NCBI GenBank assembly: GCA_038521625.1
Contig: JBCBKP010000007.1
Location: forward strand, 42,997-106,996
Length of the DNA: 64,000 nucleotides
Reading direction: 5' to 3'
Source: JBCBKP01 sp038521625
Lineage (GTDB): Bacteria; Planctomycetota; Phycisphaerae; Phycisphaerales; UBA1924
A program made the translations under genes and the position numbers. Positions 7,874 through 15,708 of this stretch are shown piece by piece; the stretch's first letter is position 1; every line of letters starts with the position of its first letter. The notes under the pieces were generated by a model. The model did not search any database and was not told where the DNA came from. It was given only the letters and a program-made list of their open reading frames with translations.

Positions 7874-9501
7874 CGCTCGTCCCCCGCGGCCTGGCGCGTC
7901 CAGACGGCGCTGGCGAACAGGCGCACGCCGTCCTGCTGACGCTGCGGGATCGGGTTCTCCCAGATCAGGTTGAACCCGGCGATGTTGAACAGCGTCTCGG
8001 ACAGCTGCTCGAACGCGGCGGTGTCGGGCACGACCGCGCGGAACTCGGCGCCGAGCTCGGTCACGCCCATGCGTTCCAGCCGGATGTCCTCGCTGCTCTG
8101 CGCGACGAAGCTCAGGTTCTCGAGCTCCTCGAGCACCGGCGGGGGCGGGCGTAGGCCCGCCGGCTGCGAGTTGAGCCGCGCCGCCGCCACCTTGTCGCCG
8201 ATCACGCCCAGCAGGTCGAGGTCGTTCGCCTCGCTCTCGGTGAAGCCGGCCGCGAGCACGAGCTGCGCCTGCGCCTCCCGGATCGACTCGGCCCGAGCCA
8301 GCTCGGATTCGGCCGAGCGGTCCAGCGCGATCGATCCCGCGACGCAGAGCGCGAAGCCCGCGAGGGCCGCGACCGAGGCGAAGCGGTACATGCGCCGGTG
8401 CGGACGCCCGCGCCGCGTCGCGAGCCCCGTCAGCGCCGCACGCCCCCCCTCGCGGGCCGCTTCCGGCGAATCGCCGCGGTCGATCACGCCGAGCAGGCGG
8501 TCCATTGTCGCGCCGATCGGGTCTTCCTCATCGGTCGCCTCGGCGAGCGCCCCGGGCCAGCGCGCGGTCAGCTCCCGCATCGCGTCCGCCGGCCCGAAGC
8601 CGGGCTCGAACAGCGCCTCGCTCGAGAGGTCGCCGATCAGGCGGACCCGCGCCGGCGAGACGCCGAGCTGGGCCGACCAGGCGAGCCACTCGCTCATCAG
8701 ACGGCCGACGCCGCCTCGACGCAGCGTCACCGCGCCGACGAGGCGGCCCGAGTCGTCGTGTCGGCCGATCCGCTGCGAGCCGGCGGCGAGCAGCACGCCG
8801 CCCCGCGACCACGCCCACACCAGACGCCCGGCCGGGTCGAGCAGCACGGTCGCCGCCACCGGCCGCTGATCGGCCACGAATCCCTCGTGCTCGGTCGCGC
8901 TCGAGGCCACCGCGTCCCAGGCCTGCGCCAGCGCGTGGAAGATCGATAGCACCGCCTGGGTCTCGATCCCGCGCGCGTCGAGCGCGTCGATCAGCGCCCG
9001 CGCCGGGGCGTCGGGGCTCGCCAGCAGCGGGATCGGCTCGGTGTGCCCGTTGAGGCTGCCGTTCTGGTCCCCGCCGCGCTTGCGCCGCAGTGTCAGCGAG
9101 CCCGAGCCCCCGGAGGCCGGCGGCGCGATCGGTTCGATCGTGATCTCGCCGGGCAGATCGGGGAAACGCCCGGCCTCGCCCGATTCCTCGATCGACAGCG
9201 CGTCGCCGCTGCCCGAGCGCTGCTCGACCATCGCTTTGATCAGCGCGGGATCCTGCTCGGGCGGTCGCAGCCAAGAGCAGACGGTGCCGTCGGCGTCGAG
9301 CACCAGCCGGTCGATCGAGCGCGAGGGTGCCAGCTCGCTCGCGATCCAGTCGGCGAGCTTGCGGGGTGTCTCGAGCGCGGGCTCGTCCTCGCTCCGGGCG
9401 GGCGCGGTCCAGCCGGCGTCGCTCGCGTGCCCGAGCAGGCGCGCCGAGGTCAGCACCGCCCCGCGATCGACCCTCTGGATGTAGCAGACGCGCTGGCTCA
9501 T
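7870..9501 (-). CDS. PilM/GspL-like cytoplasmic domain fused to PilN-like domain
   Basis: 543 residues. The first about 370 residues form a soluble actin-fold-like region (ASRSIDRLVLDADGTVCSW; VLLDPAGRLVWAWSRGGVLLAAGSQRIGR) as in PilM or the cytoplasmic part of GspL. A single membrane helix follows at about 375-395 (FASVAALAGFALCVAGSIAL), then a periplasmic coiled coil and a ferredoxin-like domain with the PilN-type pattern SEDIRLERMGVTELGAEFRAV. The protein would link the cytoplasmic motor to the periplasmic PilO-like partner encoded next. GspL naturally has this composite form, so 'GspL-like' is an equally valid label. The start is ATG 9501, 9 nt after the previous stop. Confidence 0.7.
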   Translation of the reverse strand: MSQRVCYIQRVDRGAVLTSARLLGHASDAGWTAPARSEDEPALETPRKLADWIASELAPSRSIDRLVLDADGTVCSWLRPPEQDPALIKAMVEQRSGSGDALSIEESGEAGRFPDLPGEITIEPIAPPASGGSGSLTLRRKRGGDQNGSLNGHTEPIPLLASPDAPARALIDALDARGIETQAVLSIFHALAQAWDAVASSATEHEGFVADQRPVAATVLLDPAGRLVWAWSRGGVLLAAGSQRIGRHDDSGRLVGAVTLRRGGVGRLMSEWLAWSAQLGVSPARVRLIGDLSSEALFEPGFGPADAMRELTARWPGALAEATDEEDPIGATMDRLLGVIDRGDSPEAAREGGRAALTGLATRRGRPHRRMYRFASVAALAGFALCVAGSIALDRSAESELARAESIREAQAQLVLAAGFTESEANDLDLLGVIGDKVAAARLNSQPAGLRPPPPVLEELENLSFVAQSSEDIRLERMGVTELGAEFRAVVPDTAAFEQLSETLFNIAGFNLIWENPIPQRQQDGVRLFASAVWTRQAAGDER

Positions 9502-9510
9502 GGAGATCGG

Positions 9511-10599
9511 CTACGGGGGGCCCTCACGGGACTGGCCGCGGCCGTCTCGCTCGACGCCGCGTCCGGCCCGGCCGAAACGCTCGCGGATCTCGCGGTCGAG
9601 CTCGCGGACCTCCTGGAACCACTCGTTCTGCGCCTTGTAGTACGCCTCCTGATCCGGCGTGCCGTCCGGGCGGACGTAGTCGTTCGCGTCCGGCCGCGGC
9701 GGGCGGAGGCGCCCGCGCTCGATCACGATCTGGCGCTCGATCGGGTCCGCTGGCGGTGGCCCGAGATACGCGGGCCACTCGTCCTCGCTCAGCTCGCGCG
9801 ACGCCGGGGTCGTGCTGACCGCGCGGGCCCGCTGCGCGGCTCGCTCCGCCGGGGTCATCGGCTCGAAGCTCGGCACGCCGGCGGCCGTCACCGCGGTCGG
9901 GTCCATCTGGTCGCCGCTCGCCGCCGACTTGGCGACCGCGACCAGCCCGCCGCGCGGCGCGAGCTTCAGCGTCCGACGGAAGCCGTTCTCGGTCAGCTCG
10001 ACCTCATCGTCGCGGACCTCGTGCACCTCGACGTCGATCGCCGTGGCGATGTTGACCGCGATCGACGTCGTCGCGCCCTCGGCGACGAACGCCTGGATCA
10101 CACCCGCCGCCAGCAGGGCGAGCTTCCGCTCGCCCACGCCGACCGCCCCGAGGTACTTCAGCTTGCTCGGCGGGCCGGTCTCGCCCGGCTCGACGGTCTC
10201 GATCCCCGCGGCCTGTGCCGCCTGCCGGCTCTCGAGCTCCGCCTGGGTGATCTGCTCGCCCGTCAGCGGGTCGGTGACCAGCTGCTTGCCCTCGATCCGA
10301 GCCTCGATCTCCTCGGGCGCCGGTGTCATGTCGACGTCGATGCCGGCGCCCATCGCGATCCGCTCGGCGGTGCCCAGCACGTCGATCTCGAAGCCGAACT
10401 CGTCGGATGGCGGCGGGATCTTCGCGATCCGAGCCTCCGCTTCCGCCTGGATCGAGGCGAAGCTGACCGGGGCCTCGCCCTCGCCGCCCCCGGCGGGCAC
10501 GAAGATCGCTGCCGCCGCGCCCAGGCCGAAGGCGCCGGTCGCCACGATCCACAATCTGGAGAACTGTGTCGCCTGTTTGGGTGTGCTGATGCCCGCCAT
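9511..10599 (-). CDS. GspC/PilP-like inner-membrane protein with HR-type domain
   Basis: 362 residues from ATG 10599, which has GGAGA 7 nt upstream. One membrane helix lies at about 14-35 (LWIVATGAFGLGAAAAIFVP), with a long linker after it. A beta-rich segment at about 145-220 (KYLGAVGVGERKLALLAAGV ... EVELTENGFRRTLKL) has the strand order of the GspC homology region and PilP, which bind the secretin. The Arg/Pro/Gly-rich C-terminus is probably disordered. It lies between the PilM-PilN fusion and the GspK-like gene, as expected for an envelope-spanning connector. The family assignment is inferred from fold pattern and context. Confidence 0.65.
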   Translation of the reverse strand: MAGISTPKQATQFSRLWIVATGAFGLGAAAAIFVPAGGGEGEAPVSFASIQAEAEARIAKIPPPSDEFGFEIDVLGTAERIAMGAGIDVDMTPAPEEIEARIEGKQLVTDPLTGEQITQAELESRQAAQAAGIETVEPGETGPPSKLKYLGAVGVGERKLALLAAGVIQAFVAEGATTSIAVNIATAIDVEVHEVRDDEVELTENGFRRTLKLAPRGGLVAVAKSAASGDQMDPTAVTAAGVPSFEPMTPAERAAQRARAVSTTPASRELSEDEWPAYLGPPPADPIERQIVIERGRLRPPRPDANDYVRPDGTPDQEAYYKAQNEWFQEVRELDREIRERFGRAGRGVERDGRGQSREGPP

Positions 10600-10625
10600 G
10601 CGGTGTCTCCATCGGAAGTCGGACT

Positions 10626-11414
10626 CTACGGCCCGACGCCCAGATCCTCCCAGGACAGGAACGGTTGATTCTGTCGACCGTTCTCGCTCGTCCGGAGCAG
10701 GAACGCCTTGAAGTTGCCGACCAGCCGGCCCGTGCGGTCGGTCACGCGGATCCGGACATCCCACAGGATCGGTTCGGCCGCGATCAGTTCGTTCGCGAGG
10801 TTCGCCTCGTACGCCGTCGCGTCGGCGTCGAGTGCCGCGTTCTGGATCACCTGCCGGCCGAGGACGTTGCCCTCGACCTCGAGCCGGTCATCGAGCTCGC
10901 GAACGAACCGGGTCGGGTTGCCCTCTCGGAAGATCGCCCTCGACAGAGCTTGTTTCACCTCCAGCGGCGCGTCCACCCAGCCGACCCGCTCGGGCCCGTG
11001 GGCCCTCGTCAGCTCGGCGAACCGCGTTGGCGGGACGGTCTGTCGCAGTTGAAAGAGCGCATCTTCCAGCGTCTGGATCTGGTCTGGGGGCAGGCCGACC
11101 GCATCGAGACGCAGCGTGCCCTGAGCCGGGTAGAAGTAGACCCGCACCGCCGTGCCGTCGCCCGGGCGGAGCGTGAAGCCCAAACCGTCGGGATCGAAGA
11201 CGTCGCGGAAGTCCTCCGCCGGGCGCGTGTCGGCCAGGAACCGCTCGACGACCTCTTGCAGCCCGCGCGAGCCGTGGTTGGCCTGGTACGCGACGAGCTG
11301 GCGTTGCACGGTCTTCAGCTGGGCCGTGTGGCGCTGCAGCATCGCCGCGGTCACGAGCCCGATCACGACGGTCAGCACCGTGACGAGCGGGAGGATGAAG
11401 CCCGAGCGGTTCAC
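10626..11414 (-). CDS. GspK-like minor pseudopilin
   Basis: 262 residues from GTG 11414, which overlaps the GspJ-like stop as GTGA. The N-terminus MNRSGFILPLVTVLTVVIGLVTAAML is a prepilin-type leader and helix. As in GspK proteins, the usual Glu at +5 is missing. The rest is a large globular domain (FTLRPGDGTAVRVYFYPAQGTLRLD; ALSRAIFREGNPTRFVRELDD), and GspK is typically the biggest minor pseudopilin, capping the tip complex with GspI and GspJ. Gene order J-K is conserved in type II secretion operons. Confidence 0.7.
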   Translation of the reverse strand: MNRSGFILPLVTVLTVVIGLVTAAMLQRHTAQLKTVQRQLVAYQANHGSRGLQEVVERFLADTRPAEDFRDVFDPDGLGFTLRPGDGTAVRVYFYPAQGTLRLDAVGLPPDQIQTLEDALFQLRQTVPPTRFAELTRAHGPERVGWVDAPLEVKQALSRAIFREGNPTRFVRELDDRLEVEGNVLGRQVIQNAALDADATAYEANLANELIAAEPILWDVRIRVTDRTGRLVGNFKAFLLRTSENGRQNQPFLSWEDLGVGP

Positions 11415-12883
11415 AGGCCACCCCCGCCCTGGCCGCCGCCCGAGGTTCCGCCGCCGGTCTGGCCGCCGCGTCCGCCGCTCTGAGAGCCGCCGCCGCTGCC
11501 CTGGTTGCCGCCGTCGTCGCGGCCGCTGTTGCTGCCGCTGCTGCCGGTCTGTCCGCCCGATCCGCCGCCCGAGGAGCCGCCCTGGCCGTCGCCGCCGTCC
11601 GAGCCCGAGCCGGAGCCCGAGCTCTGGCCGGCGCCGTCTTCGCCGTCGCCGCCCGGTCCGCCGCCGCTCTGCTCTTCGTCGTCGACGACCCATGCGAGCT
11701 CGAAGATCCAGCTGTGGTAGACGCCGTCGACGGTCTCGAGCTCGAGCTCGATGAAGCCGGGGATGTCTTCCTCGCAGAGTCCTCGGTAGGTCGGGAGGCG
11801 CTGCAGTCGCTCGATGCCGTCGGCGCCGGCCAGGCCGGCGTGCATGGTCCAGCGGGCCACGCGCAGCCCGCGGATCATCGGCACCGCGCCCTGCAGCAGG
11901 TCCGGGCGGGTGTCGATGTCGAAGCCCTGGCCCTGGATCCGCGCGATGACCTCCTCGGCGTAGACCGGGCGGAACCAGAGCGTCCAGCCGGTCGGCTCGC
12001 GTCCGAGCCCGGGGATCTCGACCTCGCCGGCGCGGAGTTCGTCCAGCAGGCCGTTCTCCCGGAGTTCCCTGAGGCTCGCGGTGCCCATGCCGCGCATCAC
12101 CCGCTCGCGCGAGAAGTCGGGGCGCAGGTCAAAGCACGCGCGGAAGCCCTGCTCGCCCTCGAGCGCCCCGCCCGAGTTCAGGAACAGGTCCTGCAGCTCC
12201 TCGGGGCGCTGGCGGGCCCAGGCCGAGGCTTCGGCGAATGTCTCGCTGATCAGCCGGTCGGCGAAGAGCATCTCGAGCCGCTGGGGCAGCCTCGGGATCC
12301 TGCCGATCTGCGGATCCGTGACGAGCGCGCCGCGTGTGTTCGGGTCGGGCAGCGGCACGCCGTCGTCGCGATCGAACAGCGCCGCCTCCGCCATCGCTCG
12401 GAGCGACGCGGTGTTCTCGAACTCCAGGACGATCCGCTCGCGGAGGATCCGCTCCGGCTCGTCGATCTCGGTCGCGTCGGCGATCTCTTGCTCACGGACC
12501 TCCTGCTCGGTCAGGATGTCGCCGCCGTCCAGGCTCGCGGGTTCGCCAGCGGACTCGTCTTCATCTTCGCCGGTGGTCCGCTCGTTGGCCTGCTCGAACG
12601 CCTCGATCTGCAGCTCGAGCAGGCGTTCGGCCTCGCCCTCGCGGGTCACGCAGGGCGCCGTCGCGCTGCCCATCACGATCCCGAGCATGCCGCGGCGGAG
12701 CGCGACCTGCGCGAGCGCCATCTCGTGGATCCGTGCCGCGCGGGTGCTCTGGAACCGGTCGCTGGTGCTCATCGCGCGGAAGAGCGAGAGGCAGGCGATC
12801 AGCATCAGCCCGCCCATCACGCTCGCGAGCGCGACCTCGAGCAGCGTGAAGCCGCGGCCCCGGTGTCCGTACAGCGACCGCAT
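11411..12883 (-). CDS. GspJ-like minor pseudopilin with long Gly/Ser tail
   Basis: 490 residues. It starts at ATG 12883, sharing one base with the preceding TGA. The prepilin motif RGFTLLEVALASVMGGLMLIA has the cleavage Gly and Glu at +5. The globular part (to about residue 400) contains large insertions relative to ordinary GspJ (about 200 residues). The last 85-90 residues are almost only Gly, Ser, Gln and Asp (about 11414-11670), an unusual addition for a pseudopilin. It should assemble with the GspI- and GspK-like proteins at the pseudopilus tip. The GspJ label rests on the motif and on its position between I and K. Confidence 0.7.
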   Translation of the reverse strand: MRSLYGHRGRGFTLLEVALASVMGGLMLIACLSLFRAMSTSDRFQSTRAARIHEMALAQVALRRGMLGIVMGSATAPCVTREGEAERLLELQIEAFEQANERTTGEDEDESAGEPASLDGGDILTEQEVREQEIADATEIDEPERILRERIVLEFENTASLRAMAEAALFDRDDGVPLPDPNTRGALVTDPQIGRIPRLPQRLEMLFADRLISETFAEASAWARQRPEELQDLFLNSGGALEGEQGFRACFDLRPDFSRERVMRGMGTASLRELRENGLLDELRAGEVEIPGLGREPTGWTLWFRPVYAEEVIARIQGQGFDIDTRPDLLQGAVPMIRGLRVARWTMHAGLAGADGIERLQRLPTYRGLCEEDIPGFIELELETVDGVYHSWIFELAWVVDDEEQSGGGPGGDGEDGAGQSSGSGSGSDGGDGQGGSSGGGSGGQTGSSGSNSGRDDGGNQGSGGGSQSGGRGGQTGGGTSGGGQGGGGL

Positions 12884-13548
12884 CAGTTGCCGCCCCCGCC
12901 CGAGCCGGAATCGCCGCCGCCGCTGCCGGGGCCACCGGTTGCTTCCATGAGCGTGCGCATCAGGCGCTGCACGCCCTCCTCGCTCTCGAGCGGGAATCGC
13001 CGCTGGAACGAATCGGCGTTCTCGAAATCCACGGGATCGACCAGCCGCACCGCGATCGAGCTGGGCACGCCCTGGTCGTACAGGAAGCTCCCGCCCGACT
13101 CCTCGCTCAGCCAGACGCGCACGGTGACCAGCTTGGCCCGCCCGGCGAATCCGTCGAACGCGTCGGGGAGGGACGGGACCTCCTGGGCCGCCGAGATCGA
13201 GGGCTCGAGCTCCACGCCGAACCGCTCGTTCACGTCCCAGCGGTAGCGCCACTGCTCACGCGGGCTCAGGCCGTCCCAGGTCTTGTAGGCCACGGGCAAG
13301 AAGTTGCTTGGCATCGACTCGGCGTCGTCGAGGTACATGATCATCAGCCGGCTCGCGAGCTCGGCCGCGGCCAGACGCTGCTGCTGTCGCAGGTCGGCCG
13401 CGCTGATCGACGAGATCGCGCCCATGAGCGTGGTCGCGAGCAGGCCGAGGATGACCGACGCGAGGACGGCCTCGATCAGGGTCAGGCCGCGCGCCGAGGC
13501 GCCGCGCCGCTTGGGCATGGCCCGGGTTGTCGGTTCGCTGGTCGGCAT
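12883..13548 (-). CDS. GspI-like minor pseudopilin
   Basis: 221 residues. A short basic leader is followed by ARGLTLIEAVLASVILGLLATTLMG, a type III signal with prepilin peptidase site G^L and Glu at +5. After the helix there is a modest globular domain (WRYRWDVNERFGVELEPS; AKLVTVRVWLSEESGGSF) and a Gly-rich end (GGPGSGGGDSGSGGGGN). Its stop and the GspJ-like start overlap as TGATG. Size and place fit GspI. A shorter start about 10 codons downstream (MPKRRG) is possible and would give a more typical leader length. Confidence 0.7.
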   Translation of the reverse strand: MPTSEPTTRAMPKRRGASARGLTLIEAVLASVILGLLATTLMGAISSISAADLRQQQRLAAAELASRLMIMYLDDAESMPSNFLPVAYKTWDGLSPREQWRYRWDVNERFGVELEPSISAAQEVPSLPDAFDGFAGRAKLVTVRVWLSEESGGSFLYDQGVPSSIAVRLVDPVDFENADSFQRRFPLESEEGVQRLMRTLMEATGGPGSGGGDSGSGGGGN

Positions 13549-13587
13549 GGCTCGCGTCCGCCGGCCCGGGGTGCTCTGCTCCGGGTG

Positions 13588-14013
13588 TCAGTTCCCGCTG
13601 CCGAGGTTCGGGTCCCAGCCGTCGATATCGTCCTCGGTGTTCAGCTTCCCGTCCTTGCCCAACGAGACGAGCTTGAAGCCCTGGTCGGGATTGGTCGGCT
13701 GAATCCGGTAGTAGATCGCGTTGTTCCAGCCGTCCTCGAGACCGCCTTCGTCGACGTAGTCGGGCACGAGCGCGCTGAGATCCTGCGGGAGCACCGAGTA
13801 GATGCCCTCGTACTCCTGCAGCTTGCTCTTGATCGTCCGGAGCGTCACCTCGGTCGTGCGCACCTTCGCACGATCGATCTGCGGCGCGAACGCCACCGCG
13901 GCGGCGCCCATCAGGATCCCGAGGATCACGATCACGAGCGTCAGCTCGATCAGCGAGAAGCCCGCCCGCCCGCGGCCGCGGGCTCCCGATGTCGGGTTCG
14001 CGTTGTCAGCCAT
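13588..14013 (-). CDS. gspG: GspG-like major pseudopilin
   Basis: 141 residues. ATG 14013 has GGAGG 6 nt upstream; the adjacent ATG at 14016 is too close. The motif GRAGFSLIELTLVIVILGILMG is a classical type II pseudopilin signal. The globular part has the GspG pattern of a helix ending in TLRTIKSKLQEYEGIYSVLP, the WNNAIYYRI segment, and a C-terminal calcium loop (LGKDGKLNTEDDIDGWDPN). It is the main subunit of the periplasmic pseudopilus. It begins a new translational unit about 290 nt downstream of gspF, so it may be expressed more strongly than the rest. Confidence 0.9.
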   Translation of the reverse strand: MADNANPTSGARGRGRAGFSLIELTLVIVILGILMGAAAVAFAPQIDRAKVRTTEVTLRTIKSKLQEYEGIYSVLPQDLSALVPDYVDEGGLEDGWNNAIYYRIQPTNPDQGFKLVSLGKDGKLNTEDDIDGWDPNLGSGN

Positions 14014-14095
14014 CATCCACCTCCGACTCCGGGCGCGGCCGCCCTCGGGCCCCGCGCCCTCTCGCCAACGACTCATCCCGCCTGTGCCGTGGTCC

Positions 14096-14120
14096 GCCCC
14101 GCCCGCCACCCGGGCGGGGC
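14096..14120 (-). repeat. Strong hairpin in the gspF-gspG intergenic region
   Basis: A perfect 10-bp inverted repeat (GCCCCGCCCG / CGGGCGGGGC) surrounds a 5-nt loop. It lies between the TACGAT promoter-like element at 14230-14235 and the gspG start, on the gspG transcript leader. No T-run follows on the minus strand, so attenuation or mRNA protection is as likely as termination. Confidence 0.5.
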
Positions 14121-14229
14121 CCCGATCGAGAGTCGCCCCGACCTCGCGGTGGGACCGATCGACCTTCGGTTGTACGCCCACGGACTGGGCGGGTTGCGGG
14201 CACGCCGCCCGCGTCATTCCGCTCGCACC

Positions 14230-14235
14230 ATCGTA
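14230..14235 (-). promoter_or_regulatory. -10-like TACGAT upstream of gspG
   Basis: TACGAT on the minus strand lies about 215 nt before the gspG start. It could give the major pseudopilin its own promoter with a long, structured leader. No convincing -35 is visible. Confidence 0.3.
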
Positions 14236-14299
14236 AGCGGTCGGTGACCCTGTCTCGCCACCGGTCGTCGCGCGGGGCACGCCCGGCATCCGGTTCCTG

Positions 14300-15511
14300 T
14301 CAGGCCGCACCGCCGGCGCCTCCGACCACGCTGAACATCGGCAGCATCAGGCCGAGGATCAAGAATCCGATCACGAGGAACAGCAGCACGAGCAGGAGCG
14401 GCTCCAAGAACGCCAGCACGCGGCTCGCCGCTCGGTCCAGACGCTCGGCGGTGTCGTCCGCGAGCGCGTCGAACGTGCCGTCGAGCTCGCCCGACTTCTC
14501 CGCCGCCGCCAGGAGCTTGCGGATCGCCGCCGGGAAGACCGTCACGTCGTCGATCAGACGCGCGAACGAGCCGCCCTGCACCAGCCGGGTCCGCATGCGC
14601 TCCATCTGCGACCGGGCCTTCTGATTCACCAGGGTCCCGGTCGCCACGGCCAGGGCGTCGGACAGCGTCACGCCCGATCGAGTCATCGCGCCCAGCACGC
14701 TGAAGAACCGGGTGCCCTCCGACATGATGAAGACCTCGCGCAGCACCGGGATCACGCGCCCGACCGCGGCCGCGGACTGCGCGATCGCGTCGCGGGCCAG
14801 CACGATCAGCACGACGGCCGCCGCGACGATGCCCAGCAGGAGGAACCAGTACTCGCGGATCCACAGCCCCGCGGCCATCTGCAGGCGTGTGACGGCCGGC
14901 AGCTCGATGCCGGCGTCGGTCAGCGATTCGCCGATCGTCGGCGTGACGAACGTGAGCAGGATCAGGGCCGCCAGCACGCCGATCACGGCGACGAACGCCG
15001 GGTAGACCAGCAGCGTGATCGCCTTTCCGGAGACCGCCAGGCGTCGGCGGGCCGTGATCGCCAGCTGCCGCCCGGCGCCGCCGAGGTCGCCGGTCTTCTC
15101 CGCGGCGCGGTACACGGAGACGGTGACCGGGTCCATCCCGCCGGCCTCGCGCGAGGCGTCGGCGAAGCTCTTGCCGGCGGCGACCAGCTCGGCCATCCGG
15201 CGGACGCGACGCTTCTGCTTCTTGCCGACGACCGATTCGCTGACCTGCAGCGCGTCGACGAGCGGCACGCCGCGGTCGACCAGCTGCGCGAGCTGCTCGT
15301 TCAGCGTCGCCTGATCCGCGAGCGACATCCGCGACTCGGTCCCGATCCAGCCGGGCAGTTTCCAGGTCTGGAGCAGGACCGCCCGCTCGCGGCGGAGCTC
15401 GTCCGCCAGCGCCCGCTCGCTCTGGGCCGAGCGGACACCGAACCGGCGGCCCCCGCCCTGGCGGCTGGCGACGAACGCGAACGAGCGGGGTTGTTGGCTG
15501 AACGAACTCAC
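14300..15511 (-). CDS. gspF: GspF-like type II secretion/type IV pilus platform protein
   Basis: 403 residues from GTG 15511. The N-terminus (RSFAFVASRQGGGRRFGVRS) matches the usual GspF opening 'F.Y.A....G....G', so this upstream GTG is preferred over the internal ATG (MSLADQ). Two T2SSF repeats (about 65-185 and 270-390) each contain the family pattern, for example LVDRGVPLVDALQVSE and MTRSGVTLSDALAVAT. Three membrane helices lie near 170, 220 and 375. It is the polytopic inner-membrane core that the GspE ATPase acts on. No gspE or gspD is present in this window. Confidence 0.88.
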   Translation of the reverse strand: MSSFSQQPRSFAFVASRQGGGRRFGVRSAQSERALADELRRERAVLLQTWKLPGWIGTESRMSLADQATLNEQLAQLVDRGVPLVDALQVSESVVGKKQKRRVRRMAELVAAGKSFADASREAGGMDPVTVSVYRAAEKTGDLGGAGRQLAITARRRLAVSGKAITLLVYPAFVAVIGVLAALILLTFVTPTIGESLTDAGIELPAVTRLQMAAGLWIREYWFLLLGIVAAAVVLIVLARDAIAQSAAAVGRVIPVLREVFIMSEGTRFFSVLGAMTRSGVTLSDALAVATGTLVNQKARSQMERMRTRLVQGGSFARLIDDVTVFPAAIRKLLAAAEKSGELDGTFDALADDTAERLDRAASRVLAFLEPLLLVLLFLVIGFLILGLMLPMFSVVGGAGGAA

Positions 15512-15516
15512 GGCGG

Positions 15517-15522
15517 ATGCTA
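15517..15522 (-). promoter_or_regulatory. Leaderless -10 element TAGCAT for gspF
   Basis: On the minus strand TAGCAT is separated from the GTG start by 5 nt (CCGCC). The block GGTAGCATCC is repeated in the opposite direction at 15658-15667. Confidence 0.5.
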
Positions 15523-15659
15523 CCGAGCCGGCTCCCCGAACGGGTGCAAACAAACCTCGAATCGCGCGCACTTCGGCGGCCGTTCCCGCAACGCCCGCCG
15601 GTGTGCGCCGAATCAGGGCTATCGGCTCGAACGCGCGAACCACCCCCGGATCCCGCCGG

Positions 15660-15665
15660 TAGCAT
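15660..15665 (+). promoter_or_regulatory. -10-like TAGCAT for the coiled-coil membrane protein
   Basis: TAGCAT on the plus strand is preceded by GG and followed by CCACCGG. It is nearly the same block as the divergent gspF element and would give a leader of about 35-40 nt that contains the GGAAGG ribosome binding site. Confidence 0.4.
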
Positions 15666-15708
15666 CCACCGGCACGCCGAGATCGGCGTCGAACGGAAGG
15701 CACCACGC

